A stretch of DNA of 64,000 nucleotides from Apiotrichum sp. Y4204 (lineage: Eukaryota; Basidiomycota; Tremellomycetes; Trichosporonales; Trichosporonaceae), in contig JAMYHL010000004.1 of NCBI GenBank assembly GCA_025531455.1, forward strand, positions 372,001-436,000. The letters are read 5' to 3'. Below, in pieces: positions 59,641 to 64,000 of this stretch. Every line of letters starts with the position of its first letter. Positions within the stretch are counted from its first letter, which is position 1. The notes under the pieces were generated by a model, which was not told where the DNA came from, did not search any database, and worked only from the letters and a program-made list of their open reading frames with translations. Position numbers and translations under genes: made by a program.

Positions 59641-60558
59641 TTAGGGGCCCTTACCCGCGGCGCGCTCCTTGGCCTTGCGCACGCGCTCCTCCTCTTTGAG
59701 CCTGCGTGCCTCCTTCTTCTCGTCGCGCAGCTTTCGCTTCTCCGTCGCGTCCTCGAGGGTCCTGGCCCGCACCTCGGCAGCAACGCTATCGCTAGGTGCC
59801 CAGTGACAGATCCACAGGCCCTTCTCGATCTGGTCGTCCTTCCACCGCTTCCCGACCTCGCTGAGCGCCTCGTCGAACTGCGCCACAATCTCCACCTTGC
59901 GCGAGTCGGGCATGTACGTCCGCGCCCCGCCCGAAGAGTTGGCCCGCATCGCAAAGATCAGCTGTACCCGATCCCCCTTCTCGAGTACGCCGCGCGCGAC
60001 CGCCATCTTGTGCGTGAGGTCGCCCTCGGCGGCCGACCAGCCGACCTGGATCTCCTTGTCCTCGACCGCCAGCCGGCGCTGGATCTTGGCGCGCGCTTCG
60101 CGTTCCCGCTCCTGCGCCTTCTCCACCTCGAGATTCACAATTTTGCAGATGGGCGGTTTCGTGTTCACGCACACGAGCGCATGTGTCTTGAAGTCGAGCT
60201 CGCGGAGCGCCGCGGCGATGGACACTGGCTCGCCGAGCTTGCCGTCCTCGTCGACAATCTGCACGTGCCGGAAGGGAATCTCGTTGTTGCGCGAGCCGAC
60301 AATCTTCTCGGCTGCGGCGGCGGCTTTCTTGTCGCGCTGGTGCTGGACAAACGTATTCCCTGATCGAGCGGGACCAGTCGCGAAGCGCACGAGCAGGGGA
60401 GCCCGGGTGGAGGACAGATCGACTGTGGGGCGTGCGGTAGTGGGAGGGGGGCGCGACGCGAATTGGCGTGTAGCGGAGACAACATTACGGGCGCGTACAC
60501 GCGAGACAGCCAGAGAACGCAGGCGCGGGAGCACCGCCGTGTCCGCGAGGAGGGCCAT
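59641..60558 (-). CDS. Mitochondrial translation initiation factor IF-3
   Basis: Organellar IF3, which binds the small mitoribosomal subunit and promotes start-codon selection. Single exon, 305 aa from the ATG at 60558 (an upstream in-frame ATG at 60621 would add 21 residues). The N-terminal ~60 residues are rich in Arg, Ala and Ser with no Glu, a mitochondrial presequence. The IF3 N-domain (~84-145) reads RNNEIPFRHVQIVDEDGKLG and HALVCVNTKPPICKIVN. The C-domain (~168-262) has KEIQVGWSAAEGDLTHKMAV, RGVLEKGDRVQLIFAMR and ALSEVGKRW. A charged Lys/Glu/Arg helix forms the tail (~270-305), an extension frequent in mitochondrial IF3. The missing intron is unusual beside its neighbours but not suspicious. 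Confidence 0.92.
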   Translation of the reverse strand: MALLADTAVLPRLRSLAVSRVRARNVVSATRQFASRPPPTTARPTVDLSSTRAPLLVRFATGPARSGNTFVQHQRDKKAAAAAEKIVGSRNNEIPFRHVQIVDEDGKLGEPVSIAAALRELDFKTHALVCVNTKPPICKIVNLEVEKAQEREREARAKIQRRLAVEDKEIQVGWSAAEGDLTHKMAVARGVLEKGDRVQLIFAMRANSSGGARTYMPDSRKVEIVAQFDEALSEVGKRWKDDQIEKGLWICHWAPSDSVAAEVRARTLEDATEKRKLRDEKKEARRLKEEERVRKAKERAAGKGP

Positions 60559-61122
60559 TGTATAGCGGGGTGGACGGGTGTAGGGCGCGAGGATCGTCGC
60601 GCGGAACGGTGCCGGAATCAAAGGGAGAGAAAAATAGGATTCTTGTCGATGTGGCGAGTAGACGAGAGTAAGCCGGCGACGGGGGGCGAGTGGTGAGGAC
60701 TGCGATCAAGAGAGCAAGAGATGAAGCGATCAAGATGACGAGTTGGAGGTGGAAATCACAGTAGTGGTGTGTGTGACCTTCAGCATTCCTCCGGATGTAG
60801 TCACTCGCCCACACAAACTCGGACAAGCTTCATCCCCCATCAAAGTTGATCATTAGGGCACTATCCAAAGTGCTGTTCCGCATTACAAATTGCTATTAGG
60901 GCGTCACTTCACAAGTCTGAGACAGCGGTTTCCATGAATGAAACCAGCCAACTTGGGCTGCGCCGAGCGTCTTCCGAACCGAGCAGAATCTTTGGGAGTG
61001 CATCAACGTCCACATCCTACATATATAAATCAAATCTCATTCAATTGTCCATCATCATCCACTCTCATTCAGATCGTATTAACTCGTTCTCACAGCCATG
61101 ATATCTTCCAACATTCCTTCGA
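60559..61122. other. Spacer upstream of the IF3 gene
   Basis: No gene is seen. This ~560-bp stretch is AT-richer near 60880-61060 and includes TACATATATAAATC at ~61018. The 3' UTR of the CaaX-protein gene also lies here. Confidence 0.45.
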
Positions 61123-63151
61123 TCACATGACGACACAGCTGCACCCTGCTTTCTCCGCACCAATGTCCTCGGGGCGGGGTCGGGGTGCATTCTGGGCCGA
61201 CTTTGTCGTCGCTGCGGGTGTCGCGAGCTTGGTCCTCGGCGGCCCCGTAGGCAGTACTTCGTGGAGGTTGTTAGCGCGATCACTGACAGTGATCTTCCCA
61301 GTAGGCAGTTTGGGTGCGCTCATGTAAATCATGAGGCTCTTGCCCGTCGGACTGGCGGGGTCGTTGACTTCGGCCCCGAACTGGAACTGCTCCAGAGGGC
61401 CGGTGTACCGCTCCATGTAGATTTTGCCGTCAGGTGAATGGGCAAAGAGAGCGGGAGTGTCCGGCTTGCGTTCCGATGATGATACTGTGGGCGCGGGCTC
61501 GGGAGACGCGGGGCGGGAGCGAAGGGGTGCTCCGCCAGGAGAGAAGGTGCGGAGCGGGAGAGGCCGGACTGTCGGAGCGAGGCTGGAGCGCTGGGCGAGG
61601 AGAGCCTGCGCAGCAGGGGTCTGGTTCGTGGCCCACGGGAGCGTTGAGGGACTGCAATGTGAGCGACACTATAAAGTCTGTTCGCTCCAAACACCTGGAG
61701 AGGGGGGTGGACCGCGAGGAACTCACTCTTGACCTTCAAGGACGAGACGTTGCTGAGGCCACGCTACGGCCATCAGTGCTGAGGCGAACAGCGCCATGAG
61801 GGTGAGGAATCGGGGGATCGGCTCCTCTGGCCCGCCAAGCAGCGTTGCCTGGTCCGGAGCGATAAGTTGAATGCCAACAATCATGTTTGGCGACACATCG
61901 ATGTCCTGCAGTTCGGTCGTGCGCGTGTCGATCAGGAAGGTGCCGTCGCCGGCGTAGGCAATGGTGAGCGGCATTTTGGCCGAGAGCGGAGTCTCAGGCT
62001 TGCCGCCGAGACGCTGCATCCCCAGGCCTACAGCTGGGACTGGGGGACAAGCTATGCTTCCCAGCCGAGGGTGGCCGGGTGCCAGCGCAGCGAGCTGAGT
62101 GTCGAAACGGTCCAGCTCGGCGCACCACTGGGACGCCGCGTAGGCGAGCAGGCCGGCCAGCATGGTTTTGTCGTTTTGCTCGACCGCAGCAGACAAATCG
62201 ATGAAAAATGAGTCCTTGTCGACGAGATAGAGACGGGTACGTTCCCAATGCGGCGGCACGCCTTCGGTGTCCACGAAGGGCTGAGCAACCCTTGGCGCGA
62301 CGACGAGTGGCTCTCGCCCCTCGGCGGCAACACCGACGCCTGAACGTTCAGAACGGGGCCCAAGAACATCTGGGAAGGGAGTCTGGCGGAAGTCCAGCAT
62401 GTCAATCTTGATCATCATGTGAGTGCCTTCGGAATTGTGAACAGTCTTGCAGAGGTCGCTCTCCAGGTAGCGGCGGAGGATTTTACTATCCTCTGGTAGT
62501 TAGCTCACTCGATAGAGCACACGACGCACCGTCCGTGATGAGGCGGGGCGCGACGCCTCGCATAACGTCGTCCTCGAGCGTCTGCATGAGAGTGACAAAG
62601 TGGGACAAAAGCATCTTCACCCTGTCGACGGAGTGCTCCGTATCACAGCCCAAGACCCCACGACGTCGAACATCCAGAATGTAGTATTCGCGCAGGTCAG
62701 GTGGTCGCGAAGCGAACTGGGGCCCGCCTTTGGGGTAGTAAAGGAGCCACATTTCGATGCCGATGGGGATGAGGCGAAGATCGGGCGATCTGTCAGCGAA
62801 CGGGAGGGCGCTTGTGTCCACCTCAACACGATTCCAACCATCGCCGATGGGTGGAAGGTCGGGCCAGTTGAGAACGATTTGACGCAAATGTCTCTCGGGA
62901 AGGATACCCGCAAGTTCCTGGGAGAACGCCAGCTCCTCGTCTAGATGTGCTTGGCGCCACGTCCACGCAAGGGAAACCAATGGCTCGATTGCCGACTGGG
63001 TGAAGAGCGTGCCATCCGGCATCTTGACGTCCATGACAATGCTGTTCGAGCGGTACTGGACAATAGCGTGCATGCCCTGGATAGTCATGTCCCACACCCT
63101 GTGGAGGATGGGGTCAATGATAGTCTGGTCGGTGGGGGCAGGACCCGACAT
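61123..63151 (-). CDS. Uncharacterised protein with internal membrane segment and C-terminal CaaX box
   Basis: Exons 63151-62530, 62492-61727 and 61651-61123 give 638 aa; both introns keep frame (gtgcgt..cag of 37 bp and gtgagt..cag of 75 bp). I recognise no domain. Residues 1-~210 look globular with several Trp and hydrophobic segments (HRVWDMTIQGMHAIVQYRS, LRLIPIGIEMWLLYYPKGG). Residues ~210-440 continue with HMMIKIDMLDF and TIAYAGDGTFLIDTR. A hydrophobic helix PRFLTLMALFASALMAVAW lies near 440-458, then a Pro/Ser-rich linker, then MERYTGPLEQFQFGAEV and MIYMSAPKLPTGKITVSD. The last residues are G-C-S-C-V-V-M: C-V-V-M fits the prenylation rule, Met favouring farnesyl, with a second Cys available for palmitoylation. 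It is therefore probably membrane-associated at both places. Function unknown. Confidence 0.75.
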
Positions 63152-64000
63152 GGTGAATATATGTTAGTGCGAGTTGATGGAACGAGGCCTAAGATACTAA
63201 GAGTTGATGGTCATGATGGCTTAAGTAGATATCGCAGATGCGATGCACTTACACATTTGATAGTGCGGATGAATGGATCTGAGTCGACAACCCGACGTCT
63301 GACTTCACTTCTTCAACTTCTTCCAACGGAATGGAAATGGACACTTGTACTATTGTTTTTCGTCGCTATCAGCAACCTCCAATTGCCTGCAACTCGCAAG
63401 CAGCTGATTCATGTATTGTATGTATACGGTATCCGGTATAATTTAGTCTGCACGGTTCACTCCAGAGAAGCAAATGGCGTCAGACCCCATTTATATACTG
63501 AATACTGACCCCGTGCCATCGGGCCGCGCGCTACTGGTGCACAGCCTCTGACCATCAGGGGTAAAGAGGGGCGCGGATCGCGGAAACAAGAGTAGTCAAC
63601 AAGCACATAGGCACACGACTGAGCCACGGTAATGACAATAATAAGGAGAGTACAGATAGAGTGGGTCAGACAGAACAGCCAGAGGAAATATGGAAACGAC
63701 AGTGACAGCCAGCACCTGTGACAAGAACTCATGAGAGAGAGATCAGAGATCAGAGATCAGAGATCAGAGAATCCATGAGAAATGCTTCTGCTTTATTTTG
63801 ACAGATTTGTGTTATCAAGATCCACATCATTGAGGATGAAGCATGAAGCTCTCGTGTTACAGTCTAATAGTCTGCTAGTTAGTACCTTTTGATTAGCGTA
63901 GAGTATAGAGCATAACAGCATAAACATAATGGTCCTTGTTTTGCAGTCGAATAACAACCCACGCGCGGTCTCTCCTCTTTCAATTGCCTAACCCCCCCTC
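63152..64000. other. Right-end stretch upstream of the CaaX-protein gene
   Basis: It holds the promoter side of the preceding gene and an AGATCAG tandem repeat. No convincing gene is seen; the window ends here. Confidence 0.45.
63740..63767. repeat. Tandem repeat, 4 x AGATCAG
   Basis: Four exact 7-bp units, flanked upstream by GAGAGAG. Confidence 0.9.

Overview
The window reads as nuclear DNA of a basidiomycete fungus, most likely a tremellomycete yeast (Trichosporonales or Tremellales). The genes have several short introns, mostly 30-80 bp, with gtgagt/gtaagt donors and ctaac or ctgac branch sites. Several products are typical fungal proteins: a WOPR regulator, Kap123, AP-3 sigma, CNOT9, and an F-box family known from agaricomycetes. 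The order is inferred from protein style and gene structure, because no marker gene is present. I recognised no convincing tRNA, rRNA, transposon or CRISPR array.

Layout, left to right: a WOPR-domain transcription factor (628-2578, -); an 11.3-kb gene-free stretch; glycyl-tRNA synthetase with mitochondrial and cytosolic start codons (13876-16070, -); a divergent transcriptional cyclin (16707-18083, +); AP-3 sigma, convergent with the cyclin (18159-18933, -); importin-4/Kap123 (19731-23830, +), which lacks any plausible ATG; a C2H2 transcription factor (26193-27929, -); a 10.1-kb gene-free stretch; two tandem F-box-type paralogues (38066-40907 and 41320-45478, both -), the second with an 837-residue disordered N-terminal part; the CCR4-NOT subunit CNOT9/Caf40/Rcd1 (46885-48316, -); an atypical eIF4E with a long N-terminal extension (49562-51236, -); an intronless secreted protein with a ricin-B-like C-terminal half (53828-55540, -); a small Cys-rich membrane protein (56200-56673, -); a membrane-anchored short-chain dehydrogenase (58091-59355, -); mitochondrial IF3 (59641-60558, -); and an uncharacterised protein ending in a CaaX box (61123-63151, -).

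Most identified genes are core housekeeping: translation (GlyRS, IF3, eIF4E), nuclear import, vesicle sorting, and mRNA decay or transcription (CNOT9, cyclin). The two gene-free regions stand out. Each is about 10-11 kb, each lies directly upstream of a transcription-factor gene, and each lies downstream of a neighbour on the same strand. Each can therefore serve as the 5' regulatory region of the transcription factor only. This resembles the very large upstream regions of fungal cell-fate regulators such as Candida WOR1, itself a WOPR gene. Exon coordinates were derived by hand from splice signals, reading-frame continuity and family conservation; none is supported by transcripts.
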